Positions 1-11,355 are shown, counted from the stretch's first letter. The stretch: DNA of 44,662 nucleotides from Gnetum montanum (GCA_015680685.1 MNCI01004262.1:961663-1006324); one strand, 5' to 3'. The notes: generated from the sequence alone by a model not told the origin. Program-made: numbers and translations.

Positions 1-1075
1 GAGTTCGTAGGCTCTAGGAATGTCATTTGGAAGCAAGAGTTAAAAACTTACCCATAAGAATTCACCAAAGAAAAATAATGCATCAACCCAGAATGGACTA
101 ATGATAAAATTGGAAATGAGGTGGAAAATGGGAAGAAAGATGGAGAGGAGAGAATGGAATGGAATCCCAAGAACAAGATTGTGTAAAGGCCCTTTTGTAT
201 TTTATGGTTAATGTGACTAAGTAGAACTCATCCCAAATCCAGACTCAAACAAAGCATATCAAGTTACCTCACATCAACACACTTGACCAATCCATCCACT
301 TAAAGCAATACGAATGCTTCCAAAAAGAGTCACCACTATTTTGAGGAGAGTGAGATGGAGAACTAGGAAGTGAGAAAGGGCCTTAGTTAGAAGGAACCTT
401 CAGGCAGGGGTAACATATCTTTCCAGTTCCATAACTAGTGCTTGTAGCCCATATTTCTTTATTATGTCTAAATGGTGTGCTTTGAATTCTCACTCTCTTT
501 TTTTCTTTTTTCTTTTTGCATGAGAACCACACCATGCAAAGACTTATTTTTATTCACTTGGCTTCCTAATTTTTGAATAATGTTAGAATGGCAAAAAACC
601 CAAGAAAAAGCATTCAAGCACCCAAGAGAATGGCCAGCACAAATGCATCAAATCCCCTTGAAGTCACATCCTTTTCATCCTTTGAGTCTTTTGTTGGTTT
701 GAAAAATACCCAGCCACCAATTCATTAAAAGCTTACTTAGAAGAAGAGGGACCGTATAGTTCCAAGCCAAAGGAGACCATAGAGTTGTATGGATGAGTGG
801 ACGACGTGGACTCATTACCTATTTTACCAAAAGAACCATACCTTAATATCAACATCATAATTCAAAGGTAAAAACCAAACATTAGTAATCAATATGATAT
901 AATTAAATCCACCATCATGAGCACTTATTAGATGATGAATAAAAGTAAATCAAGCAAACAAAGAAATAGTAAAAACATGAATGATGGTGTTAAAAAAATA
1001 AGAAAATTTGAAAGAATGTGTAAAACAAAAAATGTGTAAAACAAAAATTTAAAAAGAACTGAGGGCCTAGAATGG
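1..1075 (-). mobile_element. E1 3' untranslated region (Athila-like element)
   Basis: This stretch lies downstream of the E1 polyprotein stop on the minus strand and has no gene. It matches the 3' region of E2 in inverted orientation: the block around 475-545 (ending in a T-rich tract at about 491-518) mirrors 10060-10160, and 1040-1140 mirrors 9425-9510. The E1 3' LTR should begin just left of the window, because no TGATGAG terminus was found here. The T-rich tract of E1 occupies the place where E2 has a CA microsatellite. Confidence 0.65.
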
Positions 1076-2260
1076 TTAACATAGGTGGCCATCTCCCCCA
1101 CGACTAAGTTGGAAGGAGGAGATCTGAAATAGTGAGCAAGGTTGTCCACCAAGAGAGGTAGCATGTGTACTAGCTATCCTAAGCTCATGGAAAGGTTTGG
1201 TTTGTTGTACGCTGACCAACAGTTTCTTGTCTGGGCTCTCAGGTTTGTATATTGTCATGGCGCTTGAAGGAAAAGTTGCATAAATAATATAAGGTCCTTC
1301 CCACAGTTCTTGAAATTTAGTACATTGTGGCACATGTGTGGGATTCTAGTAGAGAACGTTATCTCCCAGTTGATATTTAACTTTCCTAATCCTTAGGTCA
1401 TGACATTTTTTATTGAATGCCTTGTGCAACTTGTTAGATGACAAGGTAGCTAATCGGTTTTCATCTAGTAAGTTAAGGGTTACTAACCATTGTTTCTATG
1501 CTAGATCAAGGTCAAGGTTGAGGTCACATGCTATGGATAGTGTACGAAGCTCAGTTTGAATGGAAAACTTTGTTAATTTACCATACACTAACTCATAGGG
1601 AGAGTAGCTTGTAGGGAGTTTCCATGTGGAGTGGTATGCCCAAAGAGCATCGTTCAGTTTAGTGCTCCAGTCTCGTCTAAACTTGCTAATAGTTCTTGTT
1701 AATATCTTTGTAATCTCCCTGTTGGTGACTTCTTCTTGACCATTCACTTAAGGGTGGTATGGTGTAGTCAATTTATGCTCAACCCCTAAGTGTTGCATTA
1801 ATTTCCAAAAAGTTGCACCTGTGAAGTGGGTACCATTGTCTGAAATAAGTGCATGAGGAATACCAACCTATTTATGATTTGCTGTTGAAAAAATTGTGCA
1901 ACTGTAGATGATGTACAATCCTTAACAGAAGCCGCTTCTGCCCATTTAGTTAGGTAATCAATAGCAACAATGATATAGGATTTTCCATTGGACATTGGTG
2001 TAATTGGCCCCATAAAATCAATTCCCCAAATGTCAAAGGGTTCTAATGGTTGAATCCATTGTTGTGGACCCTTCATTCTAGCAGTCATTCCCCCATCACG
2101 TTGATAGTTCTCATAAGATTAGATGAAATGATGGACGTAGTGAAATATTGTAGGCCAATAATATCCTGCAAGCAGGATCTTAATGGTTGTTCATCTCCCA
2201 ATGTAATGACCCCCACAAGGACCCTCATGAGCATATTGGAGAAGTCATAGTTGATCTATA
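1076..2260 (-). pseudogene. E1 integrase (Ty3/gypsy, Athila-like), broken
   Basis: Integrase of the E1 polyprotein, which would insert the element cDNA. Reading the minus strand from 2250 down, there is an N-terminal zinc-binding remnant (GGHYIG, then LLAGYYWPT). The catalytic core follows, with GIDFMGP and AIDYLTKWAEAA (first Asp), SDNGTHF (second Asp, about 1850) and NGQEEVTNREI (Glu, about 1740). The C-terminal part has FQELWEGPYIIY at about 1300 and ends at a stop near 1076. All three DDE residues are still readable. A frameshift near 1865 separates the two core blocks, and an in-frame TAA sits just before NGQEE where related integrases have Gln. It lies directly downstream of RNase H, the usual gypsy order. 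Confidence 0.88.
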
Positions 2261-2399
2261 TCAGGAACACACCATCAAACTAAGCCATTGGGACACACTT
2301 TGTAAAGTTGCCCATTAATCTCCATAAAATACTTGGCTCAGTGAAAAAACTATTGTTTTTTCTTAAGGTTTAACTCTTATGGTGTTTGTTGGGTGAGGA

Positions 2400-3790
2400 G
2401 ATAGGTAAGAATGCTACTGTACTAGTTTGTCTCCATGGGTGATTGATTATTCAATACACCAGCAAAGAGGAATTCATTAGGGAAATGATCAAAATTTGGA
2501 TACTTATCCTCCTTGTTTTCCCATTGCAATCGAGATAAATCGATCATCATTAAATCAAACTCTTGCAAGATTACAAGCCATCGTATGATATGAGGACTTA
2601 CCATTGGCTTATTCATGAGGAACTGAATTGTACTATGATTTGTATGTATATATACTTTATATCCCAATACATAGTGTCTAAACTTTTCTAGTGCAAACAC
2701 TACAACCATTAATTCTTTCTATGTGATAGTGTAGTTAAGTTATGCATCAGTGATACTTCTACTTGCACAGTGGATGTAATAAGGACACTTCTGGTCATCT
2801 AACTATGTAAGTATAGCTCCTAAAGCATATTTGGATGCATCAATCATGATATGGAATGGTTTGGACTAGTTAGGAGCTTGTAGAATGGGTGTTTCTACTA
2901 GCTTCTGTTTTAGAGTTTGAAAAGCTAATTCACATTCCTTGGTCCACTTGAAAGGTACATCCTTTTTCGTTAATTTTACCAATGGTTTGAAAACCTTTAA
3001 AAAGTTCTCAATAAATCTCCTATAGTAGCCAGTATGTCCAAGGAATGACCAACTATCTTTAACAGTTTCCAGTTGAAGAGTAATTCCTTAGATAATTTTG
3101 ATTTTCTCGAGGTTTACCTCTATCCATGTGTGTGAGATTTTATGTCCTAGTACTATGCCTTTCTAGACCATCAAATGAATTTTCTATTAGTTGAGCCTCA
3201 AATTGGTTTCTACACATATTTTTAACACTTGCTCCAATTGGTCCAAGGCTTGATCAAATTTTTCTCCATAAGTGGAGAAGTCATCCATAAAGACCTCCAC
3301 ACCATTTCCTATCTGCTATTGGAAGATGCTTAGAACTAGTTGTTGAATTGTTGCAGGGGCATTGCACAAGCCAAACAACATCTATTTGTATGCAAATGTT
3401 CCCTAAGGAATGGTGAATGTAGTCTTGGCTTTGTCTTCTGGGGCTATTTGTATTTGATTATGTCCACTATATCCATCTAGAAAACTATAATAGCGATGCC
3501 CTGCGATGGTGTCTAAGACTTGGTCAACAAATGGCAACAGAAAGTGATCTTTGAATGTTGTCAAATTCAGTAGCTTGAAATCTATGCACATCCTCCATTT
3601 TCCTCCCTTTTTAGGCACAATAACTAAGGGGCTAACCCATTTGCTATCAGCAATGGGGTATATGAACCCAGCCTTGAGAAGCTATTCAATTTCTCCCTTG
3701 ACTACTTGCTTCAGCTTTGGGTCCAAACACCTCTATGGTTGTCTTTGAGGCTTCATGGAGAGGTTAGTGTAAATCCTATATTGGCATATC
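2400..3790 (-). pseudogene. E1 reverse transcriptase-RNase H, broken
   Basis: Reverse transcriptase followed by RNase H. RT motifs on the minus strand are KKGGKWRMCIDFK and FLDGYSGHNQIQIAPED (about 3440-3620), GLCNAPAT, and the catalytic box FMDD within VEVFMDDFSTYG (FMDD at 3280-3291). FMDD instead of YVDD, together with NQIQIAPED, is typical of the Athila lineage. The RNase H part (about 2422-2740) reads FALEKFRHYVLGYKV and continues to a linker rich in charged residues. The catalytic Asp usual in YTDH is Asn here (HTNH). Several TAG stops interrupt RT, for example either side of GTFAYK, at places where Trp and Gln or Arg are usual. About 150 bases (2260-2400) separate it from the integrase zinc finger. 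Confidence 0.9.
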
Positions 3791-4100
3791 CTAGGATCTA
3801 TTCTGGTTAATTTTGAATATGACCAAGTGAAGGCTTTTGACCATCTATTGATTACCTTTAGTAGTTCTTCTTTCTATTGAGGAGCAAGCTTAGCATTGAT
3901 AATTACCGGTTTTCCATTTTTAAGGAACATGTATTCCATACCGGTGGGTAATGATTTTAGCTCAAGGGGCTCCTACTTAAATTTCTCAGGGATTTCCAAC
4001 TTTCCCAAATTGACATTTTCAAGGTTAAGACTTGGAAGTTAGCAGTGGACTTGCTCTAATGCATCTATGCTATCGATGTAAGTGCAAGTCAAACCCTCAG
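3790..4100 (-). pseudogene. E1 protease-RT linker
   Basis: Linker between protease and RT in E1. I recognise no domain. It is useful because E2 retains the first part: the block near 3970-4040 aligns with 9340-9405 of E2, and the homology then stops abruptly. This places the left border of the E2 deletion at about 3971 of E1. Confidence 0.5.
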
Positions 4101-4760
4101 TTGGTTCCATGCATATAAGTGAACTACTTCTTGATTAGCTGTCAGCCACTGGGTGCCTTCCTATTGTGTGGCTACTGCATAGAGGCATCTTTGTATGTTG
4201 ATCACTTGTGCACACTGATTGGATGCAGGCAATGTTAAACTTTGCACAAACCATGACCTCTGTACACAATTACACCCTATGTCACTATATGCGATGCACG
4301 AAACTTTCTTCTTCTCGATCTTTCCAAATGTATTTTCCTTTGATATTTTTAGGGAAAGATCATGGATTCCTAGGCATTCATCAATGGTGCTTAGCCATGC
4401 TCTTTCCATTATGATTGGAAAGTCCCCCTACCATTTTTTACCTGAATCACTAGGAAGTTAGCTGGGTATGACCACCCATAAAAAGTGATAACAATGTCTT
4501 CCACCAGTTCCAATGGGACAGTGATGGACTGGTTGGCCAACTCTAGATGGATGTTGCTATTTTTTAATGGAGGTAGGTTCCAGGCCTTGTACATTTCTTG
4601 AGAAATCAAGTTGACACCGGAACCTGAATCCAAAAGAGCCTTGCATAGAACATTTCCAGTGATTTGTAAGTATATCAGAGGACTCCCAGGATTAGAGAAT
4701 TTCTTGGGAAGGTGGCAAGCTTTGATCTAATTGGTAATGACATGTGTTAGCATGAACGTA
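4100..4760 (-). pseudogene. E1 aspartic protease, broken
   Basis: Retroviral-type aspartic protease that would process the polyprotein. The active-site motif is intact as LLDSGSGVNLIS (about 4600-4640, minus), preceded by SNPGSPLIYLQI and followed by ELANQSITVPLELVEDI and a MERAWLSTIDECLGIHDLSL block at about 4350-4410. A frameshift near 4409 splits the domain. The E2 copy (8690-9283) is homologous throughout and is unbroken after the active site, which supports the call. Confidence 0.85.
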
Positions 4761-5217
4761 TGTGTTGAGTGCGGTGGTTGAGTTGAAGGAGGCTTCAAAG
4801 TTTTGATTGATACTGAGGCATCTAAGGAATCAGCTGCTTGTGATTGCAAGGGCTTATTTGGACTGTTGGTTCTAAAGAAAGGTATTTTCTTCATGTGATT
4901 GTTGGAACTAATAGTAGGTTGAGAGTTAATAGCCCTTATGGCATTACATTGCTATAGCTGGGTAGGGATTTCACCTTGCATTGTGGGAGTAGGTGGCAGT
5001 GGAGATATTGGTGGAAGAGATGCAGCTAGATGAGAAGCATGATATGCTTGTAGAATATCACCTCGATAAGAAGGAGTTCCATAATACTCGAGGGCTTGGT
5101 AGTGAGGTTGAGGAATGACATGACCAGTAGAGTCATGTGGGGAGATTGGCTATTGCATGTAATATCCATATGGGTTAGGTTGTTGGTAAGGATACTATTG
5201 CCTTGGTAGTGGCATTC
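4760..5217 (-). pseudogene. E1 gag C-terminal part (left of the E2 insertion)
   Basis: Proline- and glutamine-rich tail of the E1 gag that joins the protease. Homology to E2 positions 8215-8690 is clear, for example the tract reading PYGYYMQ and the TMQGE block. The reading frame is interrupted at 5217/11361 by the whole E2 element. The upstream half of the same gag is at 11361-13426. Confidence 0.75.
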
Positions 5218-5222
5218 ACCAT
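5218..5222. repeat. E2 target-site duplication, left copy
   Basis: Sequence ACCAT lies directly outside the E2 5' LTR and matches the ACCAT at 11356-11360 outside the 3' LTR exactly. Five bases is the normal Ty3/gypsy integration footprint. Removing E2 and one copy rejoins E1 gag sequence. Confidence 0.93.
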
Positions 5223-5248
5223 TGATGAGGCATGATATGCACAAGCCA

Positions 5249-5305
5249 CGATATCGCGTACGTGATATCGCATCATCCCTTGCGATGTTGCATATGTGAT
5301 ATCGC
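5249..5305 (+). promoter_or_regulatory. GATATCGC palindrome cluster in E2 U3
   Basis: Three copies of GATATCG(C) lie within 57 bases upstream of the TATA box. Positions 5250-5269 form an almost perfect dyad, GATATCGCGTACGTGATATC. The 3' LTR keeps a related GTACGCGATATCGC (about 10463-10476). The position in U3 suggests binding sites for a host transcription factor; this is an inference. Confidence 0.4.
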
Positions 5306-5320
5306 AGTCCACCGTCAAAT

Positions 5321-5330
5321 CTATAAATAA
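5321..5330 (+). promoter_or_regulatory. TATA box of the E2 5' LTR
   Basis: CTATAAATAA about 100 bases from the LTR start, conserved in the 3' LTR (10492-10501) and, in inverted orientation, in the E1 LTR (14318-14326). AATAAA at 5496-5501 lies about 170 bases downstream. Confidence 0.75.
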
Positions 5331-5587
5331 GAGGTGGCACTCCCCTTATTCCTCATCCTAGGCTTAAAGTAGGGAAACTCTGGCAGATTGATCACTCCAG
5401 AGATAGAATATTTTCCATGTGCCTGCAGTAGGAGTCCCCAAGTGAACGGATCTTTATTCGAGTAGCTTTGTACTTGAACGCAAGTTGTGTACAGTAATAA
5501 AGATGAGCTTTGTGGATAAAGCTTATAGTGCATGGAATAGGTTTACTACATGTTATGTCCTACCTATTATTTATTACCTGTAGTAGT

Positions 5588-5763
5588 GCAGCATGAGTAC
5601 GACTTGATTATGAGCATTGACGAATGTGTATAGCTAATCAAGGAATCGGCTGCTCATCGTGATTAGTCTCTCTCACCCTTAACTCCTAGAATGCAGAATG
5701 AGTATGACTTGATTATGAGCATCTACAGATGTGTATGGCTAGTCAAGGAATCGGCTGCTCATT
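5588..5763 (+). repeat. Imperfect tandem duplication inside the E2 LTR
   Basis: Two copies (5588-5657 and 5693-5763, period about 105) share GAGTAYGACTTGATTATGAG and a downstream GGAATCGGCTGCTCAT. The first copy is followed by a short inverted repeat, CTAATCA (5634-5640) and TGATTAG (5660-5666), which could form a hairpin. Both copies are present in the 3' LTR, so the duplication predates insertion. Confidence 0.75.
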
Positions 5764-6185
5764 ACGTTTAGGCTTGTTAAGTGCCTCAGTACGACCACTT
5801 CGAGCACGTGCGTTACGTGTGGTGATCCCAGTAACGATTCGCGTTTGGTAGCCACAATTGCATAGTTCAAGGTGTGTGTGGTAAGTGGGAATGGATGCTG
5901 ATGCTAGTTAATTTAGACTTAGTCATTAGTTAGAGTTAGTTAGTTTCTCAACCCTTTACCTCGATAGCATAGGAGAAAAACACATAAAAGAGATAAAAAT
6001 CATATACCTCGGACTTACTTAACCGTACACCTTGACAAACACAAGTAAGTCTAGGAAGACAACGAATGATTAACCCTAAGTGTTCCATGGGGTGTGTAGG
6101 CATTTAGTCTGCGAAGTTCGACCAGATCGTGTGTGCTACGCTCGTTTCGTATGGTTGAGTGTAGGGGTACCTCGCCACTCATCAT

Positions 6186-6204
6186 TGGCGCCGTTGCTGG
6201 GGAC
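6186..6204 (+). promoter_or_regulatory. E2 primer-binding site, tRNA-Asp
   Basis: TGGCGCCGTTGCTGGGGAC begins one base after the LTR. It is complementary to the 3' end of plant tRNA-Asp with one mismatch in the first 18 bases. tRNA-Asp priming is known for Athila-type elements and agrees with the RT motifs in E1. Confidence 0.9.
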
Positions 6205-6323
6205 TAAGTGTTTGTGCACCAAATAGGACATAAGGATATCATTCACATTGTTGTGAGACTTAACGAACCTTCAGGTTAATGAAGATAAAAATTTTATAAT
6301 GGTGAAATAGCACACTGATCAAA

Positions 6324-8690
6324 ATGCCTTCTTCTCATAAGAGCAACTCACCACTTAGGGACCATACACGAGACAGTCGGCAACATAAAAAACATAACCA
6401 AGATTAGCCAAGTCCTAAACAATATAAGATGACATATACTCATCCCGATGAGTATATCCCTAATTTTACTTTTATTCTCCATCAAGACAAACAACTATGA
6501 TGGAGAGATTTGCAAGGTAACATTGTATTACCCCCAGATTGATCAATCTCTCATATGCTTTTCCATGCCTTAGCATAGATTGGCATAATTGAATTATATG
6601 CTAAATACGTTGCAGAAGATTTTGACATGAGGGATTATTATTCCACAGATGCCCAACGTATGAGGGACTTAAGGTAGGAGAGTCAACATACTTTTCTAAA
6701 GGGCAAAGCCCCGCACGTCCTTAGCAAAATAGGAGATGAGGAAACCCTTATCACGGGTTCTTTAACAAATGATGTTCCCCCTCCTAATGATGGTGAGGAG
6801 GAAGGGTACCAGAATCTATGATCAACGATACATATCCCTGGTTCTGATGCCTGTGAACACCAATTATTTATAGAGGGAACAACCACTCATGCTAAGGACG
6901 GGCACTTAGATCGTCACCATGATCAGGGCTATAGCTACCGAAGAGAAGGCAAGAAACATCCTCATGGCAATGGTTCTCCTTCTTCTTCTCCTTTATCCCA
7001 TCACTCACCCTCTCCTTCTACATCTAGGTGCAACCATCATGAACACAATGGAGAAGATAAAGGTAGACAAAACGAAAGACCTCGATGAGAGATTTGAGAG
7101 AGAGGACAAGGGAAAGGACATAGGGAGAGTAGGGAACAATACAGACATCACAGGTGCCATGAAAGAGATGATCATGATGAGCCCCTACTCGTAACTCAAA
7201 GTATGCTTGACATAACGGAGGTAGGTAGGATTCCCACAAGGCATTTAAAAGATAGTTGGATCAAATGATTAGACATGAACAATATCCCACGATTTGAAGG
7301 GGGATACAATGCTAATCACAAAATGATTTATAGGAATTCCACGATGCTTGTGCCTTGCAAAATATAGAAAATGAGTGGCAAAAACTTAAGTTGTTCCCAA
7401 GGACACTCACCAAGGAAGCAGAGAGCTGGTACCAATCCTTAGAACCGAAAACCATCAGGAGGTGGAGTACGATGCTAGAACTATTCAACAAAAAGTATCA
7501 GACGTACTCCAAAGTATCCAATCTGCATAAGTAGATCCAAGGCTAGAAGCAAGGTACTTATGAACCCTTGAATGCTGCTATGGCCCACTATTACACATTG
7601 TTACATTGTTGCCCAGGCCACGGGTATGCTCAACAGGATCAACTTCACCACATCGTGGATGGGCTAAGGCATGAAACTAGAAGAACCCTGGGAACTTATG
7701 CCCAAGGGAGAGTCTCACAACCTAGAGCCCATGAAGTGCATAGCTTGTTTGAACAAGTAGCAAAAGAAGAAGGTGAGCTACGTAAAAGGGAAAGTGTGGA
7801 AGAGTACAACCGTGATCCCTCTCTTCGAAAGAAGGGAGTGAAATTTTATGATGAAGGGGATGAGTCACCACTCGAAGAGTTGGTGAACAGAAAAAATTTG
7901 CCAATCCAAAAATTAACAATAGAAATAGTGGCTAAGGTAGATGACGTATGGAGTTCCTTAGACTCTAAAATTGAAACTGTCTTAAAAATTGTAGAAGAGT
8001 CTAAGGTAGAACAAAGTAGTGACAAAGGTAAGAAAAAGTGGAGAGATTTAAGCCTTGCACATAACAATGGTAAGGGGAAAATCACTAACTCCGATGTGGC
8101 TGTGGACCCTGACACAAATGATGACGGTGGATGTGAGATTTGCCACTATGACCATCCTAAGGGATGTTGCCCCATCATCTCACATCTANCGCTGAAACAT
8201 CAGTACCCTTATCGGCAGCCTAACCCTTATGGATATTATGTGCAGTAACTGATTTCTCCAAGTGACTTTATGAGTCACTCAACCCCCAACCATCACTACC
8301 AAGTTCGGGAGTACTTTAGAAGGACTCCTTCTCCTCTAGGAGACACTCCATACCCACACCATCATCCAAATCCATCCGCACCTCTTCCACCGCAAGTAGT
8401 TCCCATAACACCTCCTGCTTCAACAATGCAAGGGGAACTTCCTCCTCAACCACAACAATGTCACGTTGCGAGAGCTGTAAATATTCAACCTGCTGCTAGT
8501 TCTGACAACTGTAAAAAGAGAAGACCCTTCTTCAGAACCAAAATCCCAGACAAACTCTCACAACAACAAGCGGTTGGGTCCATGTTCACTCCTTCACCAT
8601 CTAACACTTCGAAGCACCCTTCTATCCAAAATCAGAGCTTAATGCATACGGTTATGTTAACGCATATTGTAACCAACTAGATTAAGGTAG
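6324..8690 (+). pseudogene. E2 gag, broken
   Basis: Capsid/nucleocapsid protein of E2. The likely start is ATG 6324 (MPSSHKSNSPLRD), as the E1 gag starts with a similar MSPSSYE. It is followed by a His/Ser/Arg-rich disordered stretch (about 6905-7200), a conserved gag core (IPRFEGGY near 7285, FHDAC at about 7340, KEAESWYQSLE at about 7410, AHYYTLLHCCPGHGYAQQDQ at 7580) and a zinc knuckle at 8132-8170 (CEICHYDHPKGCC, spacing CX2CX3HX4C). The region from about 7400 is one frame with TAA at 8246 and TAG at 8678 at positions that read as Gln in context. There are further TAG and TGA stops upstream and at least two frameshifts. Confidence 0.88.
8132..8170 (+). other. Gag zinc knuckle of E2
   Basis: CEICHYDHPKGCC: Cys and His ligands at CX2CX3HX4C spacing, as in plant Athila/Tat gag rather than the retroviral CX2CX4HX4C. 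The E1 version (11552-11590) differs at a single residue (Gln for His at position 5), so this is the best-conserved part of both gags. Confidence 0.75.
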
Positions 8691-9283
8691 GCCACCTTCC
8701 TAGGAAACTAACTAACCCTGGGAGTCCCTTAATCTATTTACAGATCGCCAGAAATGAACCACATAGGGCTCTTCTTGACTCAGGTTCTGGAGTCAACTTA
8801 ATTTCACGAAAGATGTATCACACCTGGAACCTGCCCCAACTTAAGAAGAGAAACATTCAACTAGAGCTGGCAGACCAGTCCATCACCATTCCCTTGGGAT
8901 TGGTGGAGGACATCATTACCACTGTGTGTGGTTGGTCCTACCTAGCTGATTTTTTGATGATTGAAGTCAACAACAATGAAGGGGACTTCTCAATTATAAT
9001 GGGAAGGGCATGGCTTAGTACAGTAGATGCATGTCTTAGGATCCACGATCTTTCCTTGGAAATCTCTAAGATAAACCTATGTGAAAAGATCGAGAAGAGG
9101 AAAGTTCCATGCATCACATACAGTGATTCAGTAGGTGATGACATGGAGGAAATGCCTCCATGCAGCAAGTGTGCCCTTGAAACTTTGCAACAAAGATGCT
9201 TGTATGTAGTAGCCACACAACCATTAGTAGACATCCCATGGTTGACAACTACTCGAAGGAGCAACCAAATATGCATGAAATGA
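8690..9283 (+). pseudogene. E2 aspartic protease
   Basis: The reading frame continues from gag after the TAG at 8678 and is open to 9283. The active site is LLDSGSGVNLIS (about 8775-8810), with the flanking blocks NPGSPLIYLQIA, ELADQSITIPLGLVEDI and IMGRAWLSTVDACLRI. There is no separate start codon, so it would be made as a gag-protease fusion. It is the best-preserved coding stretch of E2. The frame ends at a TGA before the region that joins the deletion. Confidence 0.88.
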
Positions 9284-9413
9284 ACTGAGGAAACCCATGC
9301 CCATAACGAAAGCATATACACATTGGAATATGAGCATCACCAACTTCCATCCCTTAATCTAGGATCATCAATTGGGAGAAGTTGGGAACTTCTTAGAGAT
9401 TCAAATAGGCACT
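9284..9413 (+). other. Post-protease linker and E2 deletion junction
   Basis: Sequence up to about 9405 aligns with E1 3971-4100 (protease-RT linker). From about 9408 onward it aligns with E1 1137 and below (integrase C-terminus and 3' region). The E1 sequence between, about 2.8 kb holding RT, RNase H and almost all of integrase, is absent. The join is clean, with no filler longer than a few bases. Confidence 0.8.
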
Positions 9414-10415
9414 CATTATTTCATATCTCTCCCTTACAACTCAGTCATGGGGGAGATGGCCACTTATGCTAATCATATGGGGCCCTTAGTTCTTTTAAGA
9501 TTTTGTCTTTCACATTTTTGTTTTACATGTGTTTATTTTACAACGTTTTTGTCTTACACATTTTTGTTTTACAAATTTCTTTCACTTTTCTAGTATTTGT
9601 TTTACAACATCATTATACTTTTTCCATTTTATGTGTGTGTGTATGTATGATCCACCATGTAAGTTTGTCATCCAATAAGTGTTCGGAATGATGGTATGAA
9701 CTATTTTCATATTGATTGCTAATGTTTGGTTTTTATCTTTAAGTCACAATGTTGATACTAAGGTATGTTTCTTTTGATATGGCAGGCAATGAGTTCACTT
9801 CATCCATCCATCCACCAGTTTCTATGGTCTCTCTTAGCTTGAAAATGTACAGTCTTCTTTTTAATAAGAACTTAAATGGATCGGTGATTAGGTATTTCTC
9901 AAACTAAGGAAGGACTCAAGGATTGAAAAGGGTATGACTTCAAGGGAACTTGATGCTTTTGTGTTGGCCATTCTCTTGGGTGATTGGATGTTTTCTTCTT
10001 GATTTTTCTTGCCATTCTGATGTTACCCAATTATCAGAAACTGAGACAATAAAAATAATCAAGTCTTTGCATGGTGTGGTTCTCACGCATAAAAACACAA
10101 AACACAAAAAAAAAACACACACACACACACACACACACACAAAGTGAGAATTCAAAGCACACCCCTTAGAAGAAATAAAACTTGGGCTGCAGCAACACTT
10201 CTTTCTCCCTCTTTCTTCCTAGCTGCCAACAAAGGCCTGATGTCATTGTAATAAGGTGTTCACCCTTGTTGTCATGAACACCATTTTTGTCAAGTCTTGT
10301 AATGATAATCCGTTCACATGTCATCCCATTAGTTCTATTCCCCTCAATAATTCCATACCTTCCCAATATTATTGTAAGGAACTTGAGGATGAGTTTTCAT
10401 CCAGTCATGGAGGTA
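9414..10415 (+). mobile_element. E2 3' untranslated region with CA microsatellite
   Basis: No gene. It begins with the end of the integrase region (GGGGGAGATGGCC at 9449-9461, shared with E1). T-rich imperfect repeats of a TTTTTGTTTTACA type follow (about 9510-9620), then a uniform (CA)n run ending at 10140. The last purine-rich tract before the 3' LTR is around 10374-10413 and may hold a decayed polypurine tract. Confidence 0.65.
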
Positions 10416-11355
10416 TGATGAGATGCGATACACACAAGCCATGATATCCCCTGCGATGTCGTGTACGCGATATCGCGGTGCGCTGCCAAATCTATAAATA
10501 AGAGGTGACACTCCCCTTATTCCTCATCCTAGGCTTAAAATAGAGAAACTCTGGCAGATTGATCACTCCAGAGATAGAATATTTTCCATGTGCCCGTAGT
10601 AGCAGTCCCCAAGTGAATGGATCTTTATTCGAGTAGCTTTGTACCTGAACACAAGTTGTGTATGGAAATAAAGATGATCTTTGTGGATAAACCTTGTAGT
10701 GCATGGAATAGGTTTATTACATGTTATTTCCTACCTATTATTTATTACCTACAATAGCGCAGCATGAGTACGACTTGATTACGAGCATTGATGAATGTGT
10801 ACGACTAATCAAGGAATTGGCTGCTCATCACTATTAGTCTCTCTTACCCTTAACTCCTAGAATGCAAAATGAGTACGACTTGATTACGAGCATCTATGGA
10901 TGTGTACGGCTAGTTAAGAAATCGGCTGCTCATTATGTTTAGGCTAGTTAAGTGCCTCAGTATGACCACTTTGAGCACATGCATTATGTGTGGTGATCCC
11001 AGTAATGATTAGCATTTGGTAGCCATAGTTGCATAGTTCAGGGTGTGTACGGTAAGTGGGAATGGATGCTGACGCTAGTTAATTTAGACTTAGTCATTAG
11101 TTATAGTTAGTTAGTTTCTCAACCCTTTACCTCGATAGCATAGGAGAAAAATACATAAAGGATATAAAAATCATATACCTCGGACTTACTTAACCATACA
11201 CCGTGACAAACACAAGTAAGTCTGGGAAGACAACGAATGATTAACCCCAAGTGTTCCATGGGGCATGTAGGCATTTAGTCTATGGAGTTTGACCGGATCG
11301 CGCGTGCTACGCTCATTTCATATGGTTGAGTGTAGGGATACCTTGCCACTCATCA
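10416..11355 (+). repeat. E2 3' LTR
   Basis: 940-bp LTR, starting TGATGAG and ending CTCATCA, aligned throughout with 5223-6184. TATA box at 10492-10501 and AATAAA at 10667-10672. Many differences from the 5' LTR are TG or CA in one copy against CG in the other, the mark of methylated-CpG decay. Confidence 0.93.

Larger units (their letters stand above)
5223..6184 (+). repeat. E2 5' LTR
   Basis: 962-bp long terminal repeat, starting TGATGAG and ending CTCATCA. It contains a TATA box (5321-5330), a polyadenylation signal AATAAA (5496-5501), a U3 cluster of GATATCGC palindromes (5249-5305) and an internal imperfect duplication of about 70 bp (5588-5657 and 5693-5763). The second LTR at 10416-11355 aligns along its whole length. 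Confidence 0.93.
5223..11355 (+). mobile_element. E2: complete but non-autonomous Athila-like LTR retrotransposon nested in E1
   Basis: A 6133-bp element with two LTRs (5223-6184 and 10416-11355), terminal TGATGAG...CTCATCA, a 5-bp target duplication, a tRNA-Asp PBS, gag and protease, but no RT, RNase H or integrase. Comparison with E1 shows one deletion of about 2.8 kb at about 9405-9413. It must have moved, if it did so in this form, with proteins supplied by a full-length relative such as E1. The LTRs differ at roughly one base in 13-15 in the first 275 aligned positions by eye, mostly transitions, so the insertion is old. E1 must be older still because it hosts E2. Confidence 0.92.

Noticed and set aside
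4208-4461. Two overlapping plus-strand frames of 68 and 80 codons.
   Set aside because: They are shadows of the E1 protease on the opposite strand.
10081-10144. Plus and minus frames across the CA repeat (Thr-His and Cys-Val runs).
   Set aside because: They are translations of a (CA)n microsatellite in an untranslated region.
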